DNA from: Balaenoptera acutorostrata
Taxonomy: Eukaryota > Chordata > Mammalia > Artiodactyla > Balaenopteridae
NCBI RefSeq assembly: GCF_949987535.1
Contig: NC_080081.1
Span: forward strand, 34,450,428-34,514,427
DNA: 64,000 nucleotides
Direction: 5' to 3'
Both the position numbers and the translations under genes were made by a program. Of this stretch, positions 1-13,532 are shown one piece after another (the stretch's first letter is position 1; each line of letters begins with the position of its first letter). The notes under the pieces are model-generated. The model did no database searches and was not told where the DNA came from. It worked only from the letters and a program-made list of their open reading frames with translations.

Positions 1-279
1 TACAGGAGATGATACATTTTCAGAGTTGTATAGCAGGCCTCTGATGATTTGTCTGTCTAGCACTTCTCAACCTTTCTTCTGGAAAAGTGTCCCCCTTCTA
101 GAAAACTCCCCAGCCTCCACGTTCAGCATATCCCTCAAGGGTGAGCTTCAGTGCTCTTAAATTACTCTGTCTCTTTGGCTACAGTGAGTGAACTGTGAGT
201 GAATATTTGTCTCAATCCCAAGACCTGTACAATCAGTGATAACTAACGTATCCAGAACCAGGCACAAGTCAAAGTTTTT

Positions 280-452
280 TATATTAACTTATTTAATCAT
301 CATAAAAATGCAATGAAGTAGGTACAATTATTATCTCCTTTTTTCAGCCAAGGAAATGGAGGCACAAGATGGAAACTTGTCCTAGGTCACACACAGACCA
401 GGTTTTGAATTCTAGGTGTGTTACTTCACATCCCATACATTCTTAACCAGTA
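280..452 (-). mobile_element. MIR SINE fragment, reverse
   Basis: The block reads as the reverse complement of MIR. A segment like ATTATTATCTCC is followed by an AAGGAAATGGAGGC core, a GTCACACACAG stretch and a TTTTGAATTCTAG tRNA-like B-box remnant, in MIR order. It is heavily diverged, as expected for this ancient mammalian SINE. Confidence 0.7.
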
Positions 453-3400
453 TCTAAAACTGCCCTTGACAAGTTTCTTCACCCAGAAATACATATCTGC
501 CCCAAGGTGACTCAATCAAAGCCCTGTCTTGGATTTCTGAACTTAGGGATCAGGAAAGCTAAACTCAATCCATCTCTGGTGGTAGAGTTAGAAGCACCGG
601 GCATGGTGGTCGCTAGGTACCATGAATGCAGCTGTGTGGGAAGAAGCCAGACTGAGAAACTGAGGAAGGCATCTAGAAAAATGTGTCTTTAGGAATCAGA
701 AATGATATGAGGTAAGGTTTGAATCTCTGGCTGTAGTCATCTCTGAGACCAACTGGAGACCTGACCAACCTATTAACATGATGACATGAGCTCCTTCAGC
801 ACCCTTTCTGGATAAAGTAGCTTAAATTTAAAGCTGGCAACTAAGAGTCATGAGTAATTAAGAATACTAATCTGCATAGCTGTGGAAGCATCTTTAGCAA
901 TGCTCAGCCATCCAGAGGGACAGCAGACTGCTGTGTGAGTCGTGGCTGGGGATTCACCAGGCAGTTGTGTTAGGAAGCCAGAGATGCAAATAAGTTGAGC
1001 GTGTGAAAGATAGTCAGGTGGGAAAATAAGAGATTCAGAAGGGAGTATATCATAGTGGGAAAGAAAGCAGGCCCTGGGGTAGACTGGGCAAGTAATTTAA
1101 CCTCTCAAGCCTCAGTTTCCTCATATTTGTTTTGGGATAATAGTAATTGCCTACCTTTCTCATGTACTGTGAGGATTAAATGAGATAATTTATATAAAAT
1201 ATTTAACACAGTGCCAGGCTATAGTAATCTCTCCATAATTGTTATTGTTTTGGTTGAGGTATGTACCCAGTGCTATGGGAGCATAGATCCTCGGAGGAGG
1301 GGATGCTTGAGCTGATATTGAAGGACAAATGAGGTCGGGTAGGTAAAAGGAGGCAGATATTCCCTACTTTTATTCTCCATGCCCATCTGTTCATCCCCTA
1401 ATTTACAATACAGGTGATACTAGCCTCTCCTATACACATTCCATAGGGGCTAAAGTCATAGCCCAGAAAATGTAAATAGATGGCTTCAGTGATAAACTCT
1501 AAGTAATACGCAAAGTCAATAAAGACCAAAAATTAAATCCAAATTGCTGCTCTGAATTTAAATTTTCGGTCTTTTTCATTGCAATGAAAATGCATAATTC
1601 TTAAAGCATTAGTATACATGTAATTGCTTCATCGCTGATGTAATCTCTCCTACCTGTACCAAAAGTGATTTCAGCTTGTACTTTTGCAATGAGTGATGAA
1701 GAAACTTCCAGATGGAGAGGTTTAATTTGTGAGATTTTCCCTAGTCTATTCACATTGGCTTTAACTTCCATTTTAAATTACAGAGAGAATTCCCAAAATT
1801 TCAAAGAGCCCCAAGAGATCCAGAGAAACAGCTAATCTCTTTCTAGGAGCATGTTAACAAAAGCAATTTCTTACTGAGCTATATGCTACCCAGTGGGACT
1901 GATAATGAATCTGCATTATGGTAACCTTTATAAGAAGATATAAGAAGACCTTTTGGGGAGGTGTATTTATTCGGTGGGGAATGTGTCTTTCCGCATGTGG
2001 ATTCTTCTGTTTAGATTCACTATTCACTCAACTATGCCAAGAAAGACCTTCTGTCTTTCTGTTTCAGCAACTCCTCTGAATGTATAGTACCCATCCTATT
2101 ACATACCACGATGTCAGTAAATATCAAACACCAATGTGCTGTACAGCTTTCTTAGTGTTCAATTTCTCTCATTTAGAAAATGCACTAGATTTGCATAGCT
2201 GATTGCAGGCTTTATACTAATTTCCTTCTAAGATTTATAGAGTTCAAACTTGTTAACACAGAATACTGTGTTTGTTTGTTTGTTTATAAATTGGAGAAGA
2301 GGGAAAAAAACAAATTGTATGTCGTCACCCAAGTATAGAGAAGCGGCATTTACTGGGAGTCTCCTACAGAGGGCGCCTTCACCTTATTGGAAACCCAACT
2401 GCAAGAGAAACTCAATGGTTACCAGAGAAATAACGAAATCTTAAAGTCAGAAGCCCTCCCTTGTTTGTGCTAACCAGTTTTCTTCTCTATAGTATCTTTG
2501 CTACTTTATCTTTAATGGAAAAGAACTGGCACCTTGTATAATCATTCATAGATATAGGCCTGTAACACTACCTTATTATTATGTTCAGCTTGCCTGTGGG
2601 AGAGCTGGAGATAGCTGTTCATATTACCTCAGAGGCAACAGATCAATGAAAGGAAGGGAAGGACAAGTTTTGAGCTGCCTTTTTGCAAAAATGTCCTGTA
2701 TACAGCAGAAGATATTTTTAAAGCATTATATTAGAAAACAAAGGCTGATAATGAAGTGTTTACAAAACAAACTTTTGCCATGTTATTATGATTGTTAAGT
2801 GCTTTTAGACTGAAATTACTTAAATGGAAACAAAAAGTAAATAACTTTTGGATACCAAAAGTACTATGAGTTATAGGCTATAAATCTAAAGAAGTAATTG
2901 CTATTTTGAAAATTCTGAAAATAGGCATGTGGGAGTACGTGTGGGTGCTGTAAAGAAATTCCTTGAAACTGTTTCTGTGCATCTAAACAACTGTGAAAAG
3001 ATATTTTATTGATCATGTTATAATAAGAGATTATCAAACTATAAAAATATAAGTACATTTTTAGAGAAAATATGATTTTTAAAAATGATCACAGTAAGTG
3101 CCTTTCACATCTAGAGGACTTCAAATACAGCATTACTTTGTTGTTGATTTTGAATATCTTATGTCTCATGATGGCTAACCGTATTAACATACATAAATCC
3201 AGTACGTATAAACATCACTTTGTATATTTACCTTTGACAGTTCCTGATTGGGAGGCTTCTCTTGGATATTCAATAAGTGGTAGTCAGATTTATGAGGACA
3301 TTTGGCTAAGAAAACTTATCAAGAAACTGATGATGATTATTCCTAAATATTAAGATTAAAAGCAACATTGAAGACATGAGTTTATTTCTTTACATTTGCA

Positions 3401-6364
3401 TATAAAATGCTGTTTGTTTAGTTACTGAATGCACCACCTGATACCTATTATATTTAAAATGAAGCTTATCAATTACAATTATTAATTCCGTGTTTTCGTA
3501 TTCTGTGCTTAGAAGTAATTAAACTTCCAAATGCTACTCTTTGCATATAGTATTTAGGAACATTTTAGTTTTCCTTTAACTTAAGCTTGAAATAGATTAC
3601 AAATAAGTGTAAATGAGTTTTAGCTATTAAAATTAATTTGATCTTATGTCTTTTTTAATGCTTTATCTGGTCAAGATCCAAAGCTTTCTGTTAGGATCAA
3701 AATTCAGACTATTGGAAATTTTAATTCTTCTTTAGTAATAATTATCATTAATTTGTCAATCAAGTCACTTACATAAAAGTATAACAAAGAATAGCCTGGA
3801 AAGTATGTACTTAAATTTATGCACACACTGTTATCAATGTGTTTCAAAAATCAGTTAAATTAGTTTCTGTGGGAAAAAGACCCATCTTCTTGTTCAGCTG
3901 AGTTGGTGGCCTTGTTCTAGAAAATACCTAAAGTAAGGCCCTAATCACCTGCCCAGGCGTTCCTGCCACGTTGTTGACACTTCCTGTTGTTCAGTGGTTT
4001 CTCCCATTCTGTTGCATTCCAGAGCTCAAGGCGCTTCTTTGAAGACACAAGGCCATTCAAGTTTTCTTGACTTTGCAGCTTCACTCTAAAGGGAGAGTAA
4101 ATGAAAAAGCCACGCAGTTCAGGCAATTTAAATGGGGCAGCCGGAGGGCATGGTATTGCTCTGCTGGGAATTGCTTGTGAGTGATCCCTGAATCATCTCT
4201 CGAAGAAGAAGTAGAGAGTGAACTTTCTGAAACCAGGTTAAAAAAAGGATAGGAGAAAGAGGCTGTCTAGTCCTCTGTGGAAAAGCAAACCAAGGCTAGT
4301 AAGGCACTACAGATAAGTAATGTGTTTACACGATTGACTGCAGGTTTGATGCCTGATTTTGCAAAGCACTTCAACAGGTGACTTTTACTGGTGGATACTG
4401 CCATGTTCTAACCTAAGGAAACCAGGGGTAGTCACAAAAGTCAAGGAACCCCAGGGGTTTTTACAGTTTGACTAACTTTCTAACGTCACAAACTGATTAA
4501 GTATTTCTCAAGATCTCAAAATCTTGTTCCTGAAATAACAGTATTTCCCCAATTCTTTTTTAGAATTCTCCCTTCTAATCATGATGCATTGTAGTACATA
4601 AGCACATACATCTAAGCAGTCACTGAGAACACATCTAGTGGCTCTATTAGACCTTATAGAAATGCATTATACAGGGGTAGAAACAGGCAGAGAAGCATGA
4701 GTCTAGATCCAAATGTGTCAGTCTACTATTTTCTCAGTTCCCTTACATATGAAATGAAAAAAATATTTTCCTTTCCTTATGTCAAAATAGTCTCCTTCAA
4801 GGATAGCTAGGGGGAAGAAAATCAATGAGGACTTGAATCTAATACCTGTCTTAGGCCTCAACTCCTGTGAGTATAAAGGGAAGTTCTCATATTTTGCTAA
4901 TTGTTAATTTCCTCTTTTGCAAGATCAGAGATGAGTGCAACGGACTGGGAATGTTCTGAGCTTGCCTCTGAGCTCTGAGAGGAAGAGCAGAGAACCATTT
5001 GTGATTTCAAGCATGGTCACCGGAAGGGGAAATGGCAAATGAAATCTGCAATCCAAGGATCAGATGATCTTCGGACTCCCCTAATGGGAAATTTCAATGA
5101 TGTTATGGTCAAAAGACTCAACTGAGATAATGTATATGAAATTCTGATCAGGATGAATACCTTTTTCTTCTTTACATCCTCAGCAACCAGTATACAATCA
5201 GTACACAAATAAATGAGCTTTGTTATGAATATTGAAGTGATGGCAGTGTTAAAACAAAACCATACAAATTCTTGCATACCCCCTCTGCTTACTCACATTT
5301 GGGAAGTAGAGTTTCTTTCACACACAAACTTAAATACTTTTCCTCATCATCTGTAGCAGCACTTCAGAGTATACTTTCACTTATATTTTCAGTCTTGATG
5401 AAGACTCCTCAATGGCTCCTTGAATGACTAACAAGATTCTTTCTTTATGGGTCCCAGATACGAGCCTTTGTCATAGGACTAAAATTCTCTTTTCCAGCTC
5501 TTTGAAACCCAATTTATTCGCATCTCGAGATTTTTGCCTTGAGAATTTTCCTAAATTAGCTATATATTAGAACAAAAATGAGCATAACTAAAATTTTGTT
5601 GGTCTTCAATATCCTGGTCTGAATCAAATGATATATTATTTGGGGAATGAGCAGTTTATACAATTTGGGGACAAAGGAAATGGGTGGAATAATGTAGAAG
5701 TAGTTTTAATTATCCAGCTAACTTTTACTGAGCACCCAGCAAGTGCTAAGCATTATATTCTCTATCTGAAAGGAATGGAAATGACTTGAGACCACCTGAA
5801 GAGAAACATATCAACAAGTGTAAAAGCCTAAGATAATTGCCTTACCCATCGGAATGTATGGTGACAGTTATTATCTGCAAAGATTCCTGGATGTGCTGAA
5901 TCTTGAACCAATCAATAAATTATAAAATCTGACTTATACAGGAAATAGTTGTTTTCTTTAGTTCTTTCTTTAAATACACAAGTGGGGCTATGCTGGACAT
6001 GTGAATGAACTGAACTCTGGTTCAAAAACTAAAATGACTTTGCAACATATGGGGAAAGCATGAGGCTGAGGATGGCAGTAGTGCAACCCCTTCCCTGAGT
6101 ACGCTCAGAGTCTGCACTTTGATTATGTTAAACAAGAATAAAGAGGCCTGTGAAGAATTCTCAGAAAGTAGTTTCTTATATAACACCCTGCTAGTATCCC
6201 ACAGTCCTCTCCTGAAAACTGGTGGAGTGAGGGGTTGATCTGGGATAATCTACCCAAGTAAAAAATTAATAACAACAACTTCGAACTTGGTGAAGACATT
6301 ATCAGTAGAGTGTTGTATTACTCTCTGTACTGGTAATTTTTTAAACGGTTAATTTCTGTCTTAT
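453..6364. other. Upstream intergenic sequence without recognisable genes
   Basis: Apart from the MIR copy listed separately, this AT-rich stretch shows no gene or RNA. A possible MIR/L2 remnant (TTTTACTGAGCACCCAGCAA and following) lies near 5725-5765. Open frames here are short and lack codon structure. Confidence 0.6.
1035..1255 (+). mobile_element. MIR SINE, forward
   Basis: Ordered MIR landmarks are visible: GGGCAAGTAATTTAACCTCT, CCTCAGTTTCCTCAT, GTGAGGATTAAATGAGATAA and ACAGTGCCAGGC. These are close to the MIR core and 3' region. Confidence 0.8.
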
Positions 6365-6720
6365 TTTTACTAGTTGAAGTATAGATAATTTACAGTGTGT
6401 GATAGTTTCAAGTGTACAGCAAAGTGATTCAGTTATACATACATACATATATATATATATGTGTGTGTTCTTTTTCAGATTATTTTCCATTATAGGTTAT
6501 TACAAGATATTGAGTGTACTTCTCAGTGCTATACAGTAAGTCTTTGTTGGTTACCTATTTTATATATAGTAGTGTGTGTATGTTAATCCCAAACTCCTCA
6601 TTTATCTCTCCCCCCCTCACCCCACCTCACATCCCCTTTGGTAACCATAAGTTTGTTTTCTATGTCTGTAAGTCTGTTTCTGTTTTGTAAATAAGTTCAT
6701 TTGTGCTATTTTTTTAGATG
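6365..6720 (-). mobile_element. L1 3' end, reverse orientation
   Basis: The segment matches the reverse complement of the 3' end of a mammalian L1 as I know it from artiodactyl genomes. Markers are GTGTACAGCAAAGTGATTCA, GTGCTATACAGTA, TATATATAGTAGTGTG, the TAACCATAAGTTTGTTTTCT block and TTTTGTAAATAAGTTCATTT. Only ~355 bases remain, so it is a 5'-truncated dead copy. A TA/GT microsatellite lies inside it. Confidence 0.8.
6435..6468. repeat. (CATA)n/(TA)n/(GT)n microsatellite
   Basis: A compound run of CATA, TA and GT units lies inside the reverse L1 fragment, at a place where this L1 family carries a TA-rich segment. Confidence 0.85.
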
Positions 6721-8223
6721 GCCAGGTACATTCTCAGAGCAGTTGTGTCCATCATTTTCCATTCTGTTGTTCAAAAATGCGTCTCCGTCTCAGGATTTAA
6801 CCTTTGCTAAAGCATAGGTCTGAGACAATCACAACAAAATACCTTCCCCTTAAAAACTAGGACTTCAGAGCCCCGTTAAATCAAAAGAAAAATTCTTTCT
6901 CTCCTCCCCAGTCTCACAGCCCTCAGGATTTTAAATGGTAATGACCAGTTCATTTGAGAAAATGGCATTTTAGTGCTTCCCCTCACGAGCTCTTAAGGCA
7001 TATAAGGTGTCTCTTTCCCAGGGATGTGCACCTCCTTTTGTTTTCTGGCATTACTGGAACCGACCTGGCATGGATCACTGCGTGAGCAGGCAATCTTAAA
7101 CACTTCTCATATAAATTACTGGTTCCTTTCTAAGTGCAATTGCTCACAGGGTAATACACCATTTCACAACTCTGATAGCAAAGTCTCTTCATTCTACTGG
7201 GTTCCACACACCCCCAGGAAATGAACAGACAAAAAGACTGATGGCCGTGTGAACCTCAGAAATGTACAGTCTGGTTCAACCTCGAGTATGTACATCGTGA
7301 GCACTTTGGTATCTTTCAACTCTATTCCCTTCTTCGACTCCTTTCAAATCCTCTTTTCCTGCTTTAAAACCCATCAACAAAAACAAAAACATCAACATGA
7401 CACACCTGTGTGAACACTATAAAAAGCAAAGCAGTAACGAATACTATTTTTCAAAGTAAATTCTATTTTTCAAATTTTCCAGAAAAGAAAATAATGCTCA
7501 CATTTTATGCTCTACATTTATTAGGTAGAAATGACCCATCTAGCTCCCATGCAAAAGAGACTTACCATTAATTGAGCACTCCAAGATTCACTGGTTGCTC
7601 ACCATGGCCACATTTTCCAAACCAATGTCTTTTTCCCATGAACTCTAATGACAAGGTGTGTTTTTACTGACAGTTGACTTGGATCAGAGCTTGCAGGATT
7701 GTATTTCAGGTTGTGACTCTGTAAAACCCTGTAACTTTCTTTGAAGTTAAACAGTGTCAATCTGTTTCCATGTCTGAATAACTCTTAGAAGAGCCTGCCT
7801 GACCCAAGTCAACTCACTGAAACACACTATTTCCCCATAATTGATGTTCCAAATGAATGTCCTTTCATAATAAAATGTGCTGGAAAACAAAACAGCTTTG
7901 CATCCGGCACAAGTTGCATCATAATTAAATTTTATTTTATCCCATCGAGGCATGCTAAATGTTGAGCAAAATATAATTTTAAGTAATTTGTTTGTATTCT
8001 TATCTGTAGGAGTTGGAAATTAACAGCATTGCTAGTTTGCGTTTACTGTTAAGCCTGGAGAGCGGAGAGATTGCTTTGCAAACATTACAGTTATTATGTC
8101 TGCAGTTGGTACTCTTTGTATAAATTATTGATCAGCCAGCTTATTTTTCTTTCTGCTTAATGGATATTATAGCATAGTTGTTTACAACGCTATAGTTAAG
8201 GTTGTGTCAGCACTTCCATTATA

Positions 8224-8252
8224 ATAAACCCCCTCTGTTACAGGGGGTTTAT
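8224..8252. repeat. Perfect inverted repeat (11-bp stem, 7-base loop)
   Basis: ATAAACCCCCT pairs exactly with AGGGGGTTTAT across the loop CTGTTAC. The five G:C pairs in a strongly AT-rich setting make it stand out. It could form a hairpin or cruciform, or be a palindromic protein site; no function is established. Confidence 0.9.
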
Positions 8253-11200
8253 AACTTGTTGTAAAAATTTGCTCTGGGCTGAAACTTGACATACAAGATC
8301 TCGAGCTGGAAGGTGGCAATTGTTATTCTTTCAACTTAAAAAAAAAAAAACTCTTTGTTCTGAAGGGCAATAAATAAATAAACAGTTTATTCTTTTTTAA
8401 CTATCCTTGAAATTTCTGACTTCAAATAGAACAATTTTTATAGGCTATTTGTTGGACAATGACCTCTTCTTTTATTTAATAAAGCAAAGAGAAAGGAAAA
8501 AGACCAAGATAATAAGTTAAAACAAAAACAGAAAAGCAGACAGTGAATCAGTAGAAACTTTTATAATTAAGTTTAATACATTTCTCCTAACATTGCAAAA
8601 TCACACCATAATTTATGTTTTAAATTAAACATGCATTTACACTACATAAGACTTCTTTCCACCCCCCACCCCCGTTCCCAACTATGTATCCCTTGAGCAA
8701 TTCATACATCTTAATGCTGATATTCTTTAGAGAAAAATGAGCTTTTGGCTATTTAAAAAGAAGGGAGTATGACAATTAGAAAATGCCATACATGAAAAGG
8801 TGCAATTGAAGGTACAATAGTTTCTAGAAAACTAGGGATTTAAATATCTGCCTGACTTTTTGACCTTCAATCCAGTCTGCCATCCCTCTTACCATTTAAG
8901 AGATGAAGGGAATTAATCTCAATTTATATCATTATTTTTGCTGCTTCCTTTTATGATCCAACTCTAAAATGATCTCACTGTGGTTTTTTTTTTTTTTAAT
9001 CAAGTATTTGCCTGTGCAACTCTTAATACCAACCCCCAGATGGAATTAGGATACTTAACACTGGAAGTAAGTAGTGATGGGAAAGTATAACCAAATTATC
9101 ATGGAGAGTTGACTACTTGTTGTAGGAATGATGCAGTTTGGAGTAAGGAAAACCATTCCATGATGATTTTTTTCTTTGTAACTGTTCTCCTCTTTGCTCC
9201 TCTAACTATTCTCCTTTCTCTCCCCCGACATGGGTTTAGAGATTTCTTACAGTATGCTCCATAACCAGCAAAGTATTTTCGGCCAACATGTCACCTTCAT
9301 TTTGAACCAGGAGAAAACTGGGTGAGGATAGAAGATTAGGGAGAGAGGAAAAGTACTGCCAAATTGTGCCATTTGGTTCTGACATCTATGTAAATGTGAA
9401 CATGAATAGGTGATTACTACATGTGTTCAGTAAGCATACATATATGGTCCATGCATTTCCATGCTGGAAAACAAGTCAGAGTTACTTATGACCATTTTGA
9501 CCACTCCTTTATTAAGAACGGCAATTTGTAATAAAAAGTTTGAGCGCTTCAAGTTATAATGTGTTCAGCTCCCCACCTTCTGTCCTTTGGGTAATTTATC
9601 ACCAAGCTCTCTGCACCTGATTAGAGAATGTATCCTTGAGATAAAAGTCTTATTCCTTGTTTGAGGAGGGACAGGAGCTGGAAAAGAGGGAGACTGCAGA
9701 AATGAGACACTAAAAGTCAGAAGTTGGAACCCCAGGTGGGGAGAGCAGAGACAGAAAGTGTAAAAGTAGGGAAGTCTTTGCTTAAGGTAGTCAGGGTTTA
9801 TCTGCTGAGCTGATTGGTGAGGCCGTGTGTCTGAGTTAAAAAGGCTTGAGAGAGTTACTTGGCATAATTTCTCCATCTTCAATGATTTACTACTGAAGTG
9901 CAAACATCAATTTTGGACTCTCTCCTGAGAAACGTTTAACAAAGTCAGTCAACTACTGGTACCCTGTTATCTTTCTAGATTTGCCAAACTTGGAGAGCTC
10001 CTTTATAAACCTCCGCCTGAAGTTTGTCTTTTTTTTTTTTTCTATTAAGGAAACAGGTCCATTAGTAAATACGCAGATGTAAAAATCACCTTCCTCTTTA
10101 CTTCGCCGTTGTGATATATCTTAGAATTGTTCAGAAGTGCACCCTATTGTGAAAGCTATTTGTGCCGGGTGTGCTAATGCACTCTTTGATTGAGTGAATT
10201 AGCAGTCATAACAATCTGGCAGTCTGGCCATAGAAGTGTGCTCAAATTGATTTGTGTTATGGCTGGACTGGAAAATCTAGTGTTAGTTGTTTTTTGCCCT
10301 GGGGCATTGTTTGTACCAAACTCCACTTTTCATTTAATTTTCCAATACATTTTGAAAGATTGAAATGCTTGTGATCAACATTTGATCCACTTGCATTATT
10401 TAAAAAAGAATTCTGAAAGTAATTTCAGATTCCAAAAAACCTTGCTTTCAATTAGAGTAAACATAATTAGAGTGACGTCGTGCTCGGAATGGTAAGTCTC
10501 CCTTTGAATCTATTAAGCATGTTATCTCCTTGTCCTGTCACTGAAAGGAATTCAGTATATATCTGAGGTATACATCTGTATTTTTCTGTTCATACTTCTA
10601 ATAGAACTTGGGGAAAAATTAAAAGAATAAAATTGCAAGGAACCTTTTCTTGTTGTCCTTTCTGCATATTCCCAAATTGTTTCTGCTTCATTTAGTGATG
10701 CTATAAAAAGAGGATACTCAAAGCTTTCAGGAAATTTTGAGATTTTTGAGAAACATTCAGATATGTATTGCCTTTAAGTTATTAGAACATTTTAGTTTTT
10801 TTTTAATATTCTATGAAATCCACATTTTCAATCTTAATTATATCAATTGCTATATTGAAACCCTAAAGATTTAAAGACATGACTTATCCTGGCTTTGTCA
10901 ATATTTGTATCTTTCTTACAATCCTCTGCTTTGCAGTCATTTACCAGAATTATAATGCAGCATGAATATAACTTTAAAATGACTATTGATTACAGAGAAA
11001 GCTTTGTGAAATCATTTAGTCAGTTTCCCCACTTGAGAAATCAGTGAATAAAATAGGTCAATAGATAAGGATGGAATGGATGTAATACAGTGCTATGCCT
11101 CCCTGGGTTATAAAAAGGGTCAAAAATGAATCCCCATAGAATTCATGGTTTTATACTCATAAAATAAAATGATACTTACCAAATCCCAACTCTAAGTCCA

Positions 11201-11545
11201 CCTTTCTACAGATTTATTCTTCGTTTTTAAAGCACAGGTTTTGAAAGTATATTTTTATGTTTCCCTGATTCAACAGAAGCATTTCCTTGTCACTGTCCCT
11301 TTTAACCAATTAGGATGCCCTCATCTTCAGGCTAAAGTGTCTGTTGTTATCCAGGTATTCACCGGGACTTTTGCTGCAACAGCTAGTCTGTATTTTCTCA
11401 CTGTCTCCTGCGACCTTAACAGCTCTTCTCAAAACTGCATTTCCTACTGCACTGAACTCTGTCTCCTGTGCCGATTTTTGTTAAGTAATAGATGGTGAGC
11501 CCTGAGACCACTCTCTCTATTAGTTCCATTCACAGGGATGTCTTC

Positions 11546-11603
11546 GGGGGCACGGAAGGAGGGGGAAGGGGAAGGGAGGGGCCAGGAGGGGGCAGAGGGA
11601 GGG
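11546..11603 (+). other. G-run cluster with G-quadruplex potential
   Basis: Eight G-runs of three or more lie within 58 bases. The central AGGGGGAAGGGGAAGGGAGG part has loops of only one or two bases, fitting a G3+ quadruplex pattern. It lies about 3.4 kb upstream of the DACH1 start codon in otherwise AT-rich sequence. Confidence 0.7.
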
Positions 11604-13513
11604 AAGAAAATACCTTCCCTGAACTGGTACAAGCTCAGCTTCAAACGATATCCTAGGAAAGAAATTAAAGACTTCTTAATTAGTGCAGCAATTAAGCTTT
11701 CTTGGTAGCATTTTAATCAGCATAGGCCCTATCAAAGGACAAACAGAACAATTTGCAGGTCTTTGAATTTTAAACAGTCTTATTGATTTTAGCACAATAC
11801 GTCTTCACAACACACAGGGAGAATTTTCTAATATCAGTTACAGTACTTTGAGTTATGCTTATGCAAATTGAGTGCAGGTTGGAGAGGAGGAGATGGAAGG
11901 AGAGGACCTGAACCAAACAGAGATGTAAAACAATAAACAAACAAGACAAAAGCTTGGAAACCTAAAGATGTGATAGGAAGAGTGGGAATTTGAAATCTGT
12001 GCAGTTGATTTATCTGCTGTTATGAAATACCATTTGCCTTAATCACTGGTAATATTTCCCAAAAAATAAAAATAAAAATGAATGAAGAAATTTGAATTTT
12101 TCCACGCTTTTCTTTCCTACATATTTTAATTTGCATTATGTGCCTTTTCTAATCCTATTGTTTGATCACCGGGGTAAGTGGTAGTTCCTAAAAAACGGTT
12201 TAGAGACCTGATATGGGGGGTGAGGGGAAGGAAGCTCCCATTCAGTTAGGGGAAGGCACCCCAAGCCCTGCCTCTGAATGGAGCACGTGCTGGGAGATGC
12301 AGGGTTCCCTGCAGAAAATTTGGACTTTGCTTTGATGCTGGGTGGGATTATGGCTTGGTCAGCTATCATTACTTCCTGTCCGTGGCTTCGGAGTGTGGCA
12401 GGTATTAGGTGAGTGATAGTTTAAGGAAATATGAGAAACGAGAATGCTTAGAGCAGATCTGGGGCATTTAATTCTGATTTTTTCCATTTGTGGGTCTAGA
12501 ATTTAAAACGAAGAAACTAGTTTAGCATTTTAAAAACTAGAGCAGAGTTTATTAAAGTCGTGCATGCAATTCCAAAATAAAATTAGTTTCTCAGGGCTTA
12601 ATATCTTCTTCCTCACCTCTACTCATTAACATAGTTGTCTGGCATTTTTTTTTTTTAAAAGGTAATGTTGTCCAAAACAGGCATAAACACTTAAAGAGGT
12701 GTTCTGATGTATGTGATATATATCCAATCCCTATTTTTAACTGAAGTCAGATAAGAGGAGTGAAAATTAATATAAATTATTTCTGGTTATATCAAACTAC
12801 ATTGGCTAACTAGGCAAAACAACTGTATACACTTTAGCTATCTCATAGAAGTTAATCTACTTTTTGGCAACAATCAATTTTCTGAATTCTTATGACCCAG
12901 GAAAGCCTCCTGATATAACTGCTATGCCCCAAAAAGTTTAGTATAAACTTAGACTAATTAGTCAATAGTGCCATATTTCTCTATAAATATTTCCTGCACC
13001 TTTTGACACTAAACTTCAAAAAAGGTTAAAGAATTAAAATGATAAAAAGAAATGTGATAATAATTTCAACACTACACTGTGAACCTGATGCTAATAGTTT
13101 ATTTTTAAAATCTGTCAAATGCTAAAGCACTGTTTCTATCTTGTAAAGTTAATGAACATGTGCAGACAGGTTTAAAGCCTAATTATTTAAGATTCCTAGA
13201 GATATAAACAGAGAACAGACTTGACCTATGCTCAAATCACAGGTTGGTCAAAAATCCTTGAATAAATAGTACTTTCATGCAACAAGTTAGAAAAGGGAAG
13301 AAAAGCAGAGAGGAAGGCAAAGAGGAAGAGAGTCTAAACTCAGCCTAATGTTTTTAAGCATAGCTACCCTTTCTGCCTTTACAAGTCAACTAGCGAGCTT
13401 TGTTTTTGTTCTTTTCATTATTTACAAAACATATTTCTACAAACTGAGAAGGACTTTCCCAAAATACAGTGATACTTTTCAAATACAATATATGTGGGTG
13501 TAGATGTGTGTAT

Positions 13514-13532
13514 ACACACACACACACACACA
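13514..13532. repeat. (CA)n microsatellite
   Basis: About nine CA units, flanked by TATA and TGTG sequence, lie 1.4 kb upstream of the coding exon. Confidence 0.9.

Noticed and set aside
3072..3353. 93-codon plus-strand frame
   Set aside because: AT-rich composition without any domain or homologue I recognise; consistent with chance.
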